From positions 3,844,001 to 3,908,000 of the forward strand of contig NZ_CP019966.1 of NCBI RefSeq assembly GCF_003031265.1: DNA of 64,000 nucleotides, written 5' to 3'. The position numbers were made by a program, and so were the translations under genes. Shown piece after piece: positions 1-9,053 of this stretch (its first letter is position 1; each line of letters opens with the position of its first letter). Source of the DNA: Rhodopseudomonas palustris. Its GTDB lineage: Bacteria > Pseudomonadota > Alphaproteobacteria > Rhizobiales > Xanthobacteraceae. The notes below the pieces were generated by a model that did no database searches, was not told the origin of the DNA, and saw only the letters and a program-made list of their open reading frames with translations.

Positions 1-502
1 CAGCGCTGTCGTGCGGCCCGGCCGTATGACGTTCGCGTGCCACTTCACGCCATTGTTCCGGACTGATCGGCGGAAACGAGGTATCACCGGCGGGCTCCGC
101 ATGCACTTCGGTGAGTTCGATCCGCACAGCGCGTGGCAGCCACTGCGTGTAGATCTCCGCCCCGCCGATCACCGCAATCTCGGTGGCAAAACGCCGCAGC
201 GCATCGCCGCGCGCGACCTCTTCGGCCGCCGTAAATGACGGCGCCACCACCACGCCCGGGGCTGTGAATGCGGCGTCCCGCGTCACCACGATGTTGGTGC
301 GCCCAGGCAACGGCCGGCCGATCGACTGATAGGTCTTGCGGCCCATAATCACCGGCTTGTTCAGCGTGAGCTGTTTGAACCGCTGCAGATCCGACTTCAG
401 CCGCCACGGGATCGCGTTGCCCTGCCCGATCACGCCATTGTCAGCGACGGCAACGACCAGAACGATCGACAGGCCTGCCACCTCCGCGGCGTTACTACTC
501 AC
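1..502 (-). CDS. folA: Dihydrofolate reductase, C-terminus cut by window edge
   Basis: Reduces dihydrofolate to tetrahydrofolate with NADPH, regenerating the cofactor that thymidylate synthase oxidises. I translated the minus strand: after a GTG start at 502 the protein reads [20 protein letters not shown] and then [19 protein letters not shown]. This is the classic DHFR N-terminus, with the substrate-binding Trp and an acidic residue (D) after it. [20 protein letters not shown] and VIGGAEIY, the NADPH-binding motifs, follow. The GTG overlaps the thyA stop (GTGA, 502-499), so the two genes are translationally coupled and form a thymidylate/folate unit. About 167 codons are visible and the stop lies beyond base 1. 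Identification is firm; the start is supported by the overlap. Confidence 0.93.
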   Translation of the reverse strand, partial: MSSNAAEVAGLSIVLVVAVADNGVIGQGNAIPWRLKSDLQRFKQLTLNKPVIMGRKTYQSIGRPLPGRTNIVVTRDAAFTAPGVVVAPSFTAAEEVARGDALRRFATEIAVIGGAEIYTQWLPRAVRIELTEVHAEPAGDTSFPPISPEQWREVARERHTAGPHDSA

Positions 503-1293
503 ACCGCCACCTCGGCCTTGATGTGCGGGTGCGGATCATAGCCGGTCAGGGTGAAATCCTCGTAGCGGAAGCCGAAGATGTCCTTCACCGCCGGATTGAT
601 CGTCATCCCCGGCAGCGCGCGCGGCGCGCGGGTCAGTTGCAGCCGCGCCTGCTCCAGGTGATTGGAATACAGATGCGCATCGCCGAGGGTGTGAACGAAA
701 TCACCCGGCTTCAAACCGGTGACTTGCGCCACCATCATGGTCAGCAGCGCGTAGGACGCGATGTTGAACGGCACGCCGAGAAACACATCGGCGGAGCGCT
801 GATACAGCTGGCACGACAGCTTGCCGTTCGCGACGTAGAACTGGAATAGGCAGTGGCACGGCGGCAGCGCCATCTTCTCGACGTCGGCCGGATTCCACGC
901 CGTGACCATCAGCCGCCGTGAATCCGGATTACGCTTGATCATCTCGACGACGTTGGCGATCTGGTCGATCGAGCCGCCGTCGGCGGTCGGCCAGGAGCGC
1001 CATTGCGCGCCGTATACCGGGCCGAGATCGCCATTGGCGTCCGCCCACTCGTCCCAGATCGTGACGCCGTGATCGTGCAAATATTTGATGTTGGTGTCGC
1101 CCTTCAGGAACCACAGCAGTTCGTGGACGATCGCCTTCAGCGGCAGCCGCTTGGTGGTCACCATCGGGAAGCCGGCCGCCAGATCGAACCGCATCTGATG
1201 CCCGAACACCGACAGCGTGCCGGTGCCGGTGCGGTCGTGCTTCTCCGCCCCGTCGCTCAAGATGCGTTCGAGCAGGTCCTGATATTGGATCAT
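499..1293 (-). CDS. thyA: Thymidylate synthase
   Basis: Methylates dUMP to dTMP using methylene-tetrahydrofolate, which is oxidised to dihydrofolate. The protein is 264 residues, the same length as the E. coli enzyme. The nucleophilic cysteine is Cys146 in [12 protein letters not shown], and the dUMP-binding stretch [18 protein letters not shown] and [12 protein letters not shown] are intact. The N-terminus [12 protein letters not shown] and the phosphate-binding Arg in DRTGTGT are typical. It lies immediately upstream of folA with a 4-base overlap, a common pairing that couples production and recycling of dihydrofolate. Nothing appears broken. Confidence 0.98.
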   Translation of the reverse strand: MIQYQDLLERILSDGAEKHDRTGTGTLSVFGHQMRFDLAAGFPMVTTKRLPLKAIVHELLWFLKGDTNIKYLHDHGVTIWDEWADANGDLGPVYGAQWRSWPTADGGSIDQIANVVEMIKRNPDSRRLMVTAWNPADVEKMALPPCHCLFQFYVANGKLSCQLYQRSADVFLGVPFNIASYALLTMMVAQVTGLKPGDFVHTLGDAHLYSNHLEQARLQLTRAPRALPGMTINPAVKDIFGFRYEDFTLTGYDPHPHIKAEVAV

Positions 1294-1467
1294 CGGCGAT
1301 GTGGCTCGAAAATGCCGCGGACGCGGCGGTTCAGGCCTGCGGGCGCGTGGGCTTTAAGGAGAATCCGGACAGGCTGCGAAAATGGCCCGGGACGATGGCC
1401 ACGGCAAGGCCGCTGCGCCGCCCTTCCACACGCAGGCCTGTGATCGGCCTCCGCCCGGAGGTTGCAG

Positions 1468-2475
1468 CTAGGGGATGTTTCCCTTCACCACCTCTTCCCA
1501 GCGGTTGATCTCGTCTTGAACGAGCTGGGCCAGCACGACCGGGGCGCGCTGCTCGGGCCGCGGTACCAGGGCGCCGAGGTCGGTCAGCCGGGTCCGGACA
1601 TCCGACTGGTCGAGGGCGCGGGAGACCGCCGCGTTGATCTTGGCGACGATCGGTTCCGGCGTGCCGCGCGGCGCGAACAGGCCGGTCCAGGCGCCGACCT
1701 GGAAGCCGGGCAGCCCGGCTTCGCGGGCGGTGGGTATGTCGGGAACCACCGGATCGCGCTCCGACGCGGCAATCACATAGGCTTTGACCTTGCCCTCGCG
1801 CAGCGCCGGCACCGCATTGACGATCTGGTCGCACATGTAATCGACCTGCCCTTCCACCAGCGCCTGCAGCGCCGGGCCGGTGCCGCTGAACGGCACCCCG
1901 GTCGGATCGACCTTGAGCAGGCGGTTGAGCAGCAGGCACGACGCGTATGACACCGAGCCGAAGCCGGCATGTGCGACGTTGAGGTTGTCGGTGTGCGATT
2001 TCACGTAGGACGCGAACTCGCTCAGGTCCTTCGGCGGGAACTGCTTGCGGGCCAGCAGCAGGACGGGCATCTCGGTGAGCAGCGCGACCGGCGAGAAGTC
2101 CTTATCGGGCCGGTAGGCGAGCTTGGGGAACAGCGCCACCGCGGCGCCGTGAGTTCCAAGATGGCCGACAATCAGCGTGTGGCCGTCGGGCGCGGCGTGC
2201 GCGACGCGGGTCGCCGCCAGCGTACCACCGGCACCGAGCATGTTCTCGATTTCGATCGGCTGACCGAGCGTCTTCGCCATCTCGGCAGTAATCAGCCGTG
2301 TGACGGTATCGGTCGGTCCGCCCCGGGCGAACGGAACCACGACGGTGACGGTACGAACGGGAAAATCGATCTGGTCCAACCGGTCCGGCTCGGCGGCCGC
2401 GGCGGGCGACACCCAGAGTGCCATCAGGGCGATCGCAGCGCATCTCGCGGCGCTCGCTCCGTCAAACAAATTCAT
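1468..2475 (-). CDS. tctC: Tripartite tricarboxylate transporter periplasmic binding protein (TctC/Bug family)
   Basis: Periplasmic solute-binding subunit of a TTT-family secondary transporter; the family binds carboxylates such as citrate. It has 335 residues. The N-terminus has a short hydrophobic signal (AAIALMALWVSPAAAAEP), with probable signal-peptidase cleavage after AAA near residue 28. The Bug-family landmarks are visible: VTVVVPFARGGPTDTVTR, GAGGTLAATRVA and LFAPRGTPEPIVAKIN. It is the last gene of tctB-tctA-tctC, about 100 bases after tctA, so the three probably form an operon. The substrate cannot be read from the sequence. A GC-rich inverted repeat lies 7 bases past the stop (1448-1461), without a clear T-run. 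Confidence 0.9.
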   Translation of the reverse strand: MNLFDGASAARCAAIALMALWVSPAAAAEPDRLDQIDFPVRTVTVVVPFARGGPTDTVTRLITAEMAKTLGQPIEIENMLGAGGTLAATRVAHAAPDGHTLIVGHLGTHGAAVALFPKLAYRPDKDFSPVALLTEMPVLLLARKQFPPKDLSEFASYVKSHTDNLNVAHAGFGSVSYASCLLLNRLLKVDPTGVPFSGTGPALQALVEGQVDYMCDQIVNAVPALREGKVKAYVIAASERDPVVPDIPTAREAGLPGFQVGAWTGLFAPRGTPEPIVAKINAAVSRALDQSDVRTRLTDLGALVPRPEQRAPVVLAQLVQDEINRWEEVVKGNIP

Positions 2476-2576
2476 TGTGCGTCTCCGCCGGAAAGACGTG
2501 GTGATAGCGAATTACTCGCTATCAGATCAACCGGCGAAAACGACGTTGCGGCGATGCGGGATTAGCGGCGCTGAAA

Positions 2577-4094
2577 TTACCCTTCGGACTCGACAAACAC
2601 TTCGTCGCGCTTGCGCCGCAGCATAGGTAATACCGCCAGGATCAGCAGGCCGGCGGCGACGACCAGCAGTGACGCCGAAAGCGGCCGGGTGATGAATACC
2701 GAGGCATCACCACGCGAGATCAGCAGGGCGCGCCGCAGATTGTCCTCCATCAGCGGCCCCAGCACCATGCCGAGCAGCAACGGGGCCGGTTCGAAGTCGT
2801 GCTTCACCAGCCAATAGCCGATCAGCCCGAAGGCACCCGCCAGGATGACATCGACCGGGGCGTTGTTCACCGAGTAGATCCCGATGCAGCAGAACACCAC
2901 GATCGACGGAAACATCAGCCGGTACGGGACGCGGAGCAGCCGCACCCAAATACCCACCAGAGGCAGATTGATCACCAGCAACATCAGGTTGCCGATCCAC
3001 ATCGAGGCGATCATGCCCCAGACCAGTTCGGGCTGGTTCTTCATCACCTGAGGTCCGGGCACGATATTGTGGATGGTCATCGCACCGACCATCAGGGCCA
3101 TCACCGCGTTCGGCGGAATACCGAGCGTCAGCAACGGGATGAATGAGGTTTGGGCGGCGGCGTTGTTGGCGCTTTCCGGCGCCGCCACGCCTTCGATCGC
3201 GCCGCGCCCGAACCGTTTTGGGTCGCGCGCAATCTTCTTCTCCAGCGTATAGGCGGCGAACGAGGCGATCACCGCCCCGCCGCCGGGCAGGATGCCGAGG
3301 AGCGAACCGAGGATGGTGCCGCGGCCGATCGCCGGCGCGGCGTCGCGCAGGTCCTTCCGGGTCGGCATCAGCCCGGTGATCTTCTGCTGCACAAGTTCGC
3401 GATCGGTCGCGGCGCCGAAGTCGAGGTTGCGGATGATCTCCGCGAACCCGAACACCCCCATCGCCACGGTGGCGAAGCCGAGCCCGTCCGCCAGTTCCGG
3501 CACGTCAAAGGTCATCCGGGACACGCCGGTTTCGATGTCGGAACCGACCGTCGACAGCAGCAGCCCGAACACGATCATCGCCACCGCCTTCAGCACCGAA
3601 CCACGCGCCAGCACAACGGCGAACACGAGGCCCAGCACCATCAGCGAGAAGTACTCGGCGGGCCCGAACTCCAGCGCCAGCCGGGTCAGCGGCTCACCGA
3701 CCAGCGCGATCAGCACGGTGGCGAAGCAGCCGGCGGCGAACGAGCCGATCGCCGCGATCGCCAGCGCCGGGCCGGCGCGGCCCTGCTTGGCCATCTGGAA
3801 GCCGTCGAGCGTCGTCACCACCGAGGTCGCCTCGCCCGGAATGTTGACCAGGATCGAGGTGGTCGAACCGCCGTACTGGGCGCCGTAATAGATGCCGGCG
3901 AGCATGATCAGCGCGCCGACCGGAGGCAGCCCGAACGTGATCGGCAGCAGCATCGCGACCGTGGCAATGGTGCCGATCCCCGGCAGCACGCCGATCAGGG
4001 TGCCGACCAGCGCGCCGGTCAGGCAGAGCAACAAATTGGTCGGCGACGCGGCGACCTGGAAGCCGAGCGCGAGATTGGAAAACAGATCCATCAT
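2577..4094 (-). CDS. tctA: Tripartite tricarboxylate transporter large membrane subunit TctA
   Basis: Large membrane subunit of the TTT carboxylate importer, the part that carries solute across the inner membrane using an ion gradient. It has 505 residues and about a dozen hydrophobic segments. Family signatures include GTLIGVLPGIGTIATVAMLL near the N-terminus, the motif YYGAQYGGSTTSILVNIPGE around residues 70-90, and the second repeat GSLLGILPGGGAVIASFAAY. Length and order match the family. It starts 7 bases after tctB ends, which indicates one transcript with tctB and tctC. Confidence 0.95.
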   Translation of the reverse strand: MMDLFSNLALGFQVAASPTNLLLCLTGALVGTLIGVLPGIGTIATVAMLLPITFGLPPVGALIMLAGIYYGAQYGGSTTSILVNIPGEATSVVTTLDGFQMAKQGRAGPALAIAAIGSFAAGCFATVLIALVGEPLTRLALEFGPAEYFSLMVLGLVFAVVLARGSVLKAVAMIVFGLLLSTVGSDIETGVSRMTFDVPELADGLGFATVAMGVFGFAEIIRNLDFGAATDRELVQQKITGLMPTRKDLRDAAPAIGRGTILGSLLGILPGGGAVIASFAAYTLEKKIARDPKRFGRGAIEGVAAPESANNAAAQTSFIPLLTLGIPPNAVMALMVGAMTIHNIVPGPQVMKNQPELVWGMIASMWIGNLMLLVINLPLVGIWVRLLRVPYRLMFPSIVVFCCIGIYSVNNAPVDVILAGAFGLIGYWLVKHDFEPAPLLLGMVLGPLMEDNLRRALLISRGDASVFITRPLSASLLVVAAGLLILAVLPMLRRKRDEVFVESEG

Positions 4095-4101
4095 CCCCGC
4101 C

Positions 4102-4602
4102 TCACTGCGTCAGGAACGCGGGCCACAGCGCGAACGGCAGCGCCAGCCCATACACGAACAGCCCGCAGCAGGCCGCGGTCAGCACCAGGCCGACCACGAA
4201 GGTCTCGCCCCAGCGCGTTTCCGGCGTACCGAGCGCCGCGATCAGGAAACTTGAGAACGCCGCGATCACGAGGCCGAGCGGCCGGATCGTCACCGCGAAC
4301 GACAGGATCGCGAGGCCGACGAACAAAGGCCCGCGCCAATGGAATTTGGCCAGTTGCTCCCCTGGGGCGAAGATCCCGCTCGCAGCGACCACCGCGCCCA
4401 GCCCCAGCAGCAGCACCGCCAGCAGCCGCGGCACCGTGCCGGCCCCAAAGCGAAAGCCCTGCATGCCGCCGAGATCGCTGGCCGCCCACAGCGCGAAGGC
4501 CGCAACCGCCATCAGCGCCAGCCCGCCGACGAAATCCTGCGGTCCGCGGATCCAGCTCGGAAATACCGATCGCTCACGCAACCCGCTCGGCGCTTCGTCC
4601 AT
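4102..4602 (-). CDS. tctB: Tripartite tricarboxylate transporter small membrane subunit TctB
   Basis: Small membrane subunit of the TTT transporter, a poorly conserved protein needed for uptake in characterised systems. It has 166 residues. I chose the ATG at 4602 (MDEAPSGLRERS), because longer extensions in this frame run through the chromate-transporter gene and have no support. Four hydrophobic stretches are visible (about 27-40, 58-75, 93-122 and 135-160), the usual TctB topology. It starts 71 bases after the chromate transporter pair and is followed by tctA after 7 bases. Position and topology identify it more than sequence does. Confidence 0.88.
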   Translation of the reverse strand: MDEAPSGLRERSVFPSWIRGPQDFVGGLALMAVAAFALWAASDLGGMQGFRFGAGTVPRLLAVLLLGLGAVVAASGIFAPGEQLAKFHWRGPLFVGLAILSFAVTIRPLGLVIAAFSSFLIAALGTPETRWGETFVVGLVLTAACCGLFVYGLALPFALWPAFLTQ

Positions 4603-4673
4603 CGGTTCCTCCCCGCACTGCGCACCGCCCGCCTCGCGAACGGCATCTTCTGTCTTTGGCCTATCGGCTTGGA

Positions 4674-5204
4674 TCAAACAACGCCGGCAAATCCCAACAC
4701 CCCGCCGGCGAGCAACAGCCACAGCGGATTGATCCGGGTCACCGCCGCCAGCACCGCGACCGTCGCGGTCAGGATCACGGCCCCGGCCGACCGGTCGGAA
4801 CCCAGCGCCAGGATCAGGCCGCTCGCCGCCATCAGCCCGATCGACAGCGGTACCAGCGCCGCCTGGATGATCCCGGGCCATGGCGATCGGCCGGCGCGGC
4901 CCAGCAGCCGGCTGACCACATAGGCCAGCGCCCCGCTCGGCCCGCACATCCCGACAGTCGCCACCACCGCACCAGCAAGCCCGGCGGCCTGGTAGCCGAT
5001 CAGCGTGACGATCAGTACGTTGGGCCCGGGCGAGAGCTGGGCGATCGCGAAGGCATCGGCGAATTGCTGCTCGGTCAGCCAGTGATTGAGCGTGACGGCG
5101 ACGCGGTGGATCTCCGGAAGCGCCGCATTGGCGCCGCCGATCGCGAACAGCGACATCGTGCTGAACGTCGCGGCGAGCCCGCCGAGCGAAGGCGCCCCGG
5201 TCAT
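4674..5204 (-). CDS. Chromate transporter, short-chain half (C-terminal-like)
   Basis: Half-size member of the CHR family of inner-membrane anion transporters; full-length ChrA exports chromate, and half-size pairs are thought to work as heterodimers. I use the ATG at 5204 (MTGAPSLGGLAATFSTM), which overlaps the stop of the upstream partner by 4 bases (ATGA). That gives 176 residues. The half-domain motif is visible as GGANAALPEIHR followed by LSPGPNVLIVTLIGYQAAG. Several hydrophobic segments follow. The substrate may not be chromate; this is inferred only from the family name. Confidence 0.88.
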   Translation of the reverse strand: MTGAPSLGGLAATFSTMSLFAIGGANAALPEIHRVAVTLNHWLTEQQFADAFAIAQLSPGPNVLIVTLIGYQAAGLAGAVVATVGMCGPSGALAYVVSRLLGRAGRSPWPGIIQAALVPLSIGLMAASGLILALGSDRSAGAVILTATVAVLAAVTRINPLWLLLAGGVLGFAGVV

Positions 5205-5797
5205 GCGGCGCGTCTCCGCAGCAGGTAGGTTGCGGCGATGCTGAACGGCACCGCGACCGCCAACACCCACGGCATCGGCAGCCGCAGCACGCCGACCGCA
5301 ACGAACACCGCGACCAGCAGACCGATCGCGACCGGATCACGCTTGCGCAGCAGCGGCACCAGCATCTTGAACACCACGGCGAACAGCAGCCCGATCGCCG
5401 CGTAGGACACCCCGGCCAGGATGCGCCGCAGCGTCTCCAGCTCGCCGTAATGAGCGTACAGCACCGCCAGCAGCGTCACGATCAGCAGCGGCGGACCGAG
5501 CAGCCCGGCAAACGCGGCGACCGCCCCGGGGATACCCCGGAACCGCGATCCAAACACCACCGACAGGTTGACGATGTTCGGTCCCGGCAAGAAGTGACAG
5601 AGCGCGAAGGTCTCGTTGAACTCGTCGGCGGTCATCCAGCGATGCTGCTCGACAATCGCCCGCCGCGCCCACACCAGCACGCCGCCGAACCCCGCCAGCG
5701 ACATCTTGGCGAAAGCGACGAACAGCTCCCCGAGGCCGGGCGCCGGAGCAGCCGGGGCGCCCCCAGCATCACGATCGGGTGCATCGATAAGAGCCAT
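5201..5797 (-). CDS. Chromate transporter, short-chain half (N-terminal-like)
   Basis: First of two tandem half-size CHR proteins. I use the ATG at 5797 (MALIDAPDRDAGG; 198 residues) rather than a TTG six bases upstream. Conserved features are SLAGFGGVLVWARRAIVE, which contains the GFGG signature, and FLPGPNIVNLSVVFGSRFRG. About six hydrophobic segments follow. The 4-base overlap with the downstream half implies coupled, roughly equal synthesis, as expected for a heterodimer. Gene order (first half, second half) mirrors the two domains of long-chain ChrA. Confidence 0.88.
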   Translation of the reverse strand: MALIDAPDRDAGGAPAAPAPGLGELFVAFAKMSLAGFGGVLVWARRAIVEQHRWMTADEFNETFALCHFLPGPNIVNLSVVFGSRFRGIPGAVAAFAGLLGPPLLIVTLLAVLYAHYGELETLRRILAGVSYAAIGLLFAVVFKMLVPLLRKRDPVAIGLLVAVFVAVGVLRLPMPWVLAVAVPFSIAATYLLRRRAA

Positions 5798-5974
5798 TCG
5801 CAAGCTTTAGACCGCCGCGAGGAGCACAACTACCGGCTTTTCCGCCGTCCCCCTGCCCGCGCACAGCGAAGCTGCCCGGATGCTGGACCGGCCGTTCGGA
5901 AGCTCCGGCCGCCCGCCCACAAGTGCTTGGCCGCTAGGCCCTTTCGCCGGCCGACATTGCCCCCTATATTGGGA

Positions 5975-6305
5975 GGGTCGGGGCAACCCGACTATGGAAA
6001 TAAATGGCCGCCGCAATAAACCATTCGGACCCGGGGGCGGTACCCGGCGCCTCCACCCAAGCCCGCTCTTTTCGTTTCGGAAAGGCGGGTTTCGGCGGGG
6101 GCGAAATAGGATCGACGAGGGCGTAAAGGGCTCGCTTTTTCCCGGTATTGTTCCGCCGTTATCGGGCTACTGCAATAGTTGCCAACGACAACTATGCTCC
6201 GGTTGCTCAGGCTGCGTAAGGCAGTTTGAAAGACCATTTTAAAGCCCTAACGGGTTAAGCTCCGTTAGGCGGGGTTCGGAGGCACCTGGCAACAGAAGCC
6301 TCCAC
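5975..6305 (+). ncRNA. ssrA: tmRNA, circularly permuted two-piece gene (ssrA)
   Basis: Rescues stalled ribosomes and tags the incomplete protein. The gene has the permuted layout of alphaproteobacteria: acceptor piece first, coding piece second. Acceptor piece: a GCAA-loop hairpin (5977-5992), a T-arm with stem CCGGG/CCCGG (6031-6047), then the acceptor strand CGCCTCC (6048-6054) and discriminator A at 6055. A removed spacer (about 6059-6096) follows. Coding piece: GGGGGCG at 6097-6103 pairs with 6048-6054 and leaves a G-U at the third pair, the alanine identity signal; then comes the tag frame at 6181. Further hairpins (CTAACGG/CCGTTAG and GGAGGC/GCCTCC) lie between 6245 and 6296. The outer ends are estimates. 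CCA is not exactly encoded (ACCC at 6055-6058). sspB follows on the same strand. Confidence 0.93.
6181..6219 (+). other. tmRNA proteolysis-tag reading frame
   Basis: The frame reads ANDNYAPVAQAA and ends in TAA. With the alanine loaded on tmRNA, the added tail becomes A-ANDNYAPVAQAA. It is preceded by TAGTT, the sequence expected just before the resume codon (GCC here). AANDNY is the part bound by SspB in characterised systems, and the final AA is the ClpX signal. The third residue from the end is Gln rather than the Leu or Val of better-studied tags. Confidence 0.93.
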
Positions 6306-6522
6306 TCATTCTAATCATGCCTTGCTCGTTCAGAATTTTGCAGGCTGGAGGATGGCTTACCGCCGGTTTCTCCGGCGCGGCGCCGCACAATTCTGCCGCG
6401 ATAGGTGCTGACCATACGCGGCAGCCGGGGTAGCATGATGTTCGGCGCGAGTCGGGCCCCGCCCCAGTGCCGAACCAGCCTTCAGGCATCCGAGCGACGG
6501 AACGACGAGACGGGACGACGAC

Positions 6523-7059
6523 ATGGCCACCGACCACATCCGATATGACGTGCTCGCGCGCGATGCCTTGCGCGGCGTTCTTCGCCACGTCCTCACCGAC
6601 GTCGCTCAGAACGGCCTGCCCGGAGAGCATCACTTCTTCATCACCTTCCAGTCGAAGGGCGACGGCGTGAAGCTGTCGCCGCGGCTGCTGGCGCAGTATC
6701 CGGAAGAAATGACCGTGGTGCTGCAGCATCAGTTCTGGGACCTCGTCGTCACCGAGGACCGCTTCGAGGTCGGGCTGTCGTTCGGCGGCATTCCGGAGCG
6801 GCTGGTGGTGCCGTTCGCCGCGATCAAGAGCTTTTTCGACCCGTCAGTGAAGTTCGGGCTGCAATTCGAAGCCGCCGATGAGGTCGACGAGACCGGCGAG
6901 TCCGACGACGTAACCGAACTGGTGACCGCGGCTCCGGCCCCTGTGGCGCTGCCGTCGTCCACTTCCACCACCGACAGCGACGCGTCCTCCGACGACCAGC
7001 CTGCGCGCTCCGGCGAAGGCGCCGAAGTGGTGCGGCTCGACCGCTTCCGCAAGAAGTAA
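6523..7059 (+). CDS. sspB: SspB, ClpXP specificity adaptor (alpha type)
   Basis: Adaptor that binds the ssrA tag and tethers substrates to ClpX. It has 178 residues. Residues 1-115 form the folded SspB domain: [59 protein letters not shown], and [20 protein letters not shown]. An acidic, Ser/Thr/Ala/Pro-rich linker (about 120-162) follows, and a basic tail [11 protein letters not shown] ends the protein, the place where SspB proteins carry their ClpX-binding peptide. The gene lies about 220 bases downstream of ssrA on the same strand and upstream of fumC. The intervening 6306-6522 holds no other feature I recognise. Confidence 0.93.
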   Translation: MATDHIRYDVLARDALRGVLRHVLTDVAQNGLPGEHHFFITFQSKGDGVKLSPRLLAQYPEEMTVVLQHQFWDLVVTEDRFEVGLSFGGIPERLVVPFAAIKSFFDPSVKFGLQFEAADEVDETGESDDVTELVTAAPAPVALPSSTSTTDSDASSDDQPARSGEGAEVVRLDRFRKK

Positions 7060-7171
7060 CGACTCTGCCGATTATCAGGTCTTCCGCGCGCTGGATCGTT
7101 CCGGCGCGCTTGGCGTTGCCGGCCTGCGCCGCCGCGCCCCTCTTCGACCCTCAACTCCCAGGACGATGATC

Positions 7172-8599
7172 ATGGCCCGCACGCCCCATTCCCCCCGCCC
7201 CGCGCGTTCTGCTGCGACCCGAAGCGAGACCGACAGCTTCGGTCCGATCGATGTCGCGGCCGATCGTTACTGGGGCGCGCAGACCGAGCGTTCGCGTCAG
7301 AACTTCCGCATCGGCACCGAGCGGATGCCGATCGGCATCATCCGAGGGCTGGCCATCGTCAAGCTGGCCGCGGCCGAGACCAACAAAGAGCTTGGCCTGC
7401 TCGACAACCGCCGCGCCGGCGCGATCGTCCGCGCCGCACGCGAAGTGATCGAAGGCACCCATGACGATCACTTCCCGCTGGTGGTGTGGCAGACCGGCTC
7501 CGGCACCCAGACCAATATGAACCTCAACGAGGTGATCGCCAACCGTGCCAACGAACTGCTCGGCGGCGAGCGCGGTTCGAAGAAGCCGGTGCATCCCAAC
7601 GATCACGTCAACATGAGCCAGTCGTCGAACGACTCGTTCCCGACCGCCATGCATATCGCCGCGGCGCAGGCGATTACTTCGGACCTGATCCCGGCGCTGA
7701 CGCTGTTGCACGACGCGCTGCGCAAGAAGGAGAAGGCGTTCGCCAAGATCGTCAAGATCGGGCGGACTCATACCCAGGACGCCACCCCGCTGACGCTGGG
7801 ACAGGAGTTCTCGGGCTACGCGGCGCAGCTCGCCAGCAGCATCGCCCGGATCAAATCGGCGCTGAAGGAGCTGTATCCGCTGGCGCAGGGCGGCACCGCG
7901 GTCGGCACCGGGCTGAACACCCATCCGAAATTCGCCAAGGCGTTCGCCAAGCGGGCCGCCGCGATTACCAAGCTGCCGTTCGTCACGGCGCCGAACAAAT
8001 TCGAAGCGCTCGCCGGCAACGACGCCTACGTGTTCGTGCATGGCGCCCTGAATGCCGCCGCCACCGCGCTGTTCAAGATCGCCAATGACATCCGCCTGCT
8101 CGGCTCCGGGCCGCGCTCCGGCCTCGGCGAACTGATCCTGCCCGAGAACGAGCCCGGCTCGTCGATCATGCCCGGCAAGGTCAACCCGACGCAGTGCGAG
8201 GCGATGACCATGGTGTGCTGCCAGGTGTTCGGCAATCAGACCACGCTGACGGTCGCCGGCAGCCAGGGCCATTTCGAACTCAACGTCTACAAGCCGGTGA
8301 TGGCGCAGGCGATGCTGCAGTCGATCGGGCTGCTGGCGGATGCGGCGCGTTCGTTCACCACCAACTGCGTCGACGGCATCCGCGCCGATGAGCAGCGGAT
8401 CGGCGAACTGATGCAGCGATCACTGATGCTGGTGACGGCGCTGGCGCCGACCATCGGCTACGATAACGCCGCCAAGATCGCCAAAGCGGCTCACCAGCGT
8501 GGTACGACCTTGAAGGAGGAAGCGGTGCGCTCGGGGTTGATCAGTGCGGTCGATTTTGACCGGCTGGTGCGGCCGGACAAAATGACGCATCCGGGCTAG
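7172..8599 (+). CDS. fumC: Fumarate hydratase, class II
   Basis: Iron-free fumarase of the TCA cycle that interconverts fumarate and L-malate; a cytosolic tetramer. The signature [15 protein letters not shown] and the upstream motifs [35 protein letters not shown] and [20 protein letters not shown] are intact and supply the substrate-binding and catalytic residues. I choose the ATG at 7172 ([10 protein letters not shown], 475 residues) because AGGA at 7160-7163 sits 8 bases before it but only 2 before the ATG at 7166. It lies about 110 bases after sspB. A short Ser/Arg/Ala-rich N-terminal extension precedes the usual start of the fold ([11 protein letters not shown]). Confidence 0.97.
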   Translation: MARTPHSPRPARSAATRSETDSFGPIDVAADRYWGAQTERSRQNFRIGTERMPIGIIRGLAIVKLAAAETNKELGLLDNRRAGAIVRAAREVIEGTHDDHFPLVVWQTGSGTQTNMNLNEVIANRANELLGGERGSKKPVHPNDHVNMSQSSNDSFPTAMHIAAAQAITSDLIPALTLLHDALRKKEKAFAKIVKIGRTHTQDATPLTLGQEFSGYAAQLASSIARIKSALKELYPLAQGGTAVGTGLNTHPKFAKAFAKRAAAITKLPFVTAPNKFEALAGNDAYVFVHGALNAAATALFKIANDIRLLGSGPRSGLGELILPENEPGSSIMPGKVNPTQCEAMTMVCCQVFGNQTTLTVAGSQGHFELNVYKPVMAQAMLQSIGLLADAARSFTTNCVDGIRADEQRIGELMQRSLMLVTALAPTIGYDNAAKIAKAAHQRGTTLKEEAVRSGLISAVDFDRLVRPDKMTHPG

Positions 8600-8643
8600 C
8601 CTCGCGGGATGCCCCGAGAGTCGTAAAAATGCCCTTTCGGAAA

Positions 8644-8657
8644 TTGATGTAAATCAT
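8644..8657. promoter_or_regulatory. FNR/FixK-like binding site candidate
   Basis: TTGATGTAAATCAT matches the TTGAT-N4-ATCAA consensus of the FNR/FixK/Anr family with one mismatch. It lies 45 bases after fumC and about 220 bases before the DUF4169 gene, so it could act on the small two-gene unit downstream. Such regulators respond to low oxygen. This is sequence resemblance only. Confidence 0.35.
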
Positions 8658-8713
8658 ATCCCTTGCGCGCCCAGATTGGTCAACTTGCACTTGCGGCGGT
8701 GTGGTTCGGCGGC

Positions 8714-8735
8714 CTTATTCGATTTACGGAATAAG
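8714..8735. promoter_or_regulatory. Inverted repeat, possible operator upstream of DUF4169/RHH genes
   Basis: Perfect inverted repeat CTTATTC-N8-GAATAAG in a locally AT-rich stretch about 130 bases upstream of the DUF4169 start. The downstream pair encodes a ribbon-helix-helix protein, a family that often binds inverted repeats near its own genes, so autoregulation is possible. No direct evidence. Confidence 0.3.
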
Positions 8736-8864
8736 TGTTGAACCGCATCCAAGCAGCGATATGGTTTTGTTCTTGATGGTGATCGAGCCTCTAATGGCTT
8801 CGTGCATTCGTGCCCGCCTGGCTGGCGACGCCCGTTGCCGATTTAATCGATGATGGGTGACGTT

Positions 8865-9053
8865 ATGACCGACGTGGTCAATTTGAAACGCTTCAAGAAG
8901 CGAGCCGAGCGGGAAGCAGCCGCTAAACTCGCAGATGCCAATCGCGCACGATTTGGCAGGACCAAATCGCAGCGTGCGCTCGACCAACATCATGTCAGCC
9001 GCGCCAATCAACTGCTCGATCAACACATAATCGGTGGCGAGGACGCGTCATGA
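8865..9053 (+). CDS. DUF4169 family small protein
   Basis: Small, highly charged protein of unknown function common in Rhizobiales. From the ATG at 8865 it has 62 residues. The diagnostic N-terminus VVNLKRFKKRAEREAAAK is followed by ADANRARFGRTKSQR, the conserved core of the family. It is predicted as one long helix with no membrane segment. Two earlier in-frame ATGs (8850, 8853) exist, but the family begins with M-x-D/E-x-(V/I)-N-L, favouring 8865. Its stop overlaps the start of the next gene (ATGA), so it is coupled to the ribbon-helix-helix protein. Function unknown. Confidence 0.85.
   Translation: MTDVVNLKRFKKRAEREAAAKLADANRARFGRTKSQRALDQHHVSRANQLLDQHIIGGEDAS

Noticed and set aside
1448..1461. 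CCTCCGCCCGGAGG inverted repeat after tctC as a terminator
   Set aside because: There is a short stem but no run of T in the direction of transcription.
3150..5228. 692-residue open frame on the plus strand
   Set aside because: It lies opposite tctA, tctB and the chromate genes, is rich in Arg, Gln, His and Asp, and has no recognisable domain. High-GC genomes produce such antisense frames. The same reasoning removes 10207-11337, 12730-14076, 35013-36884, 38977-41571 and 53999-55051.
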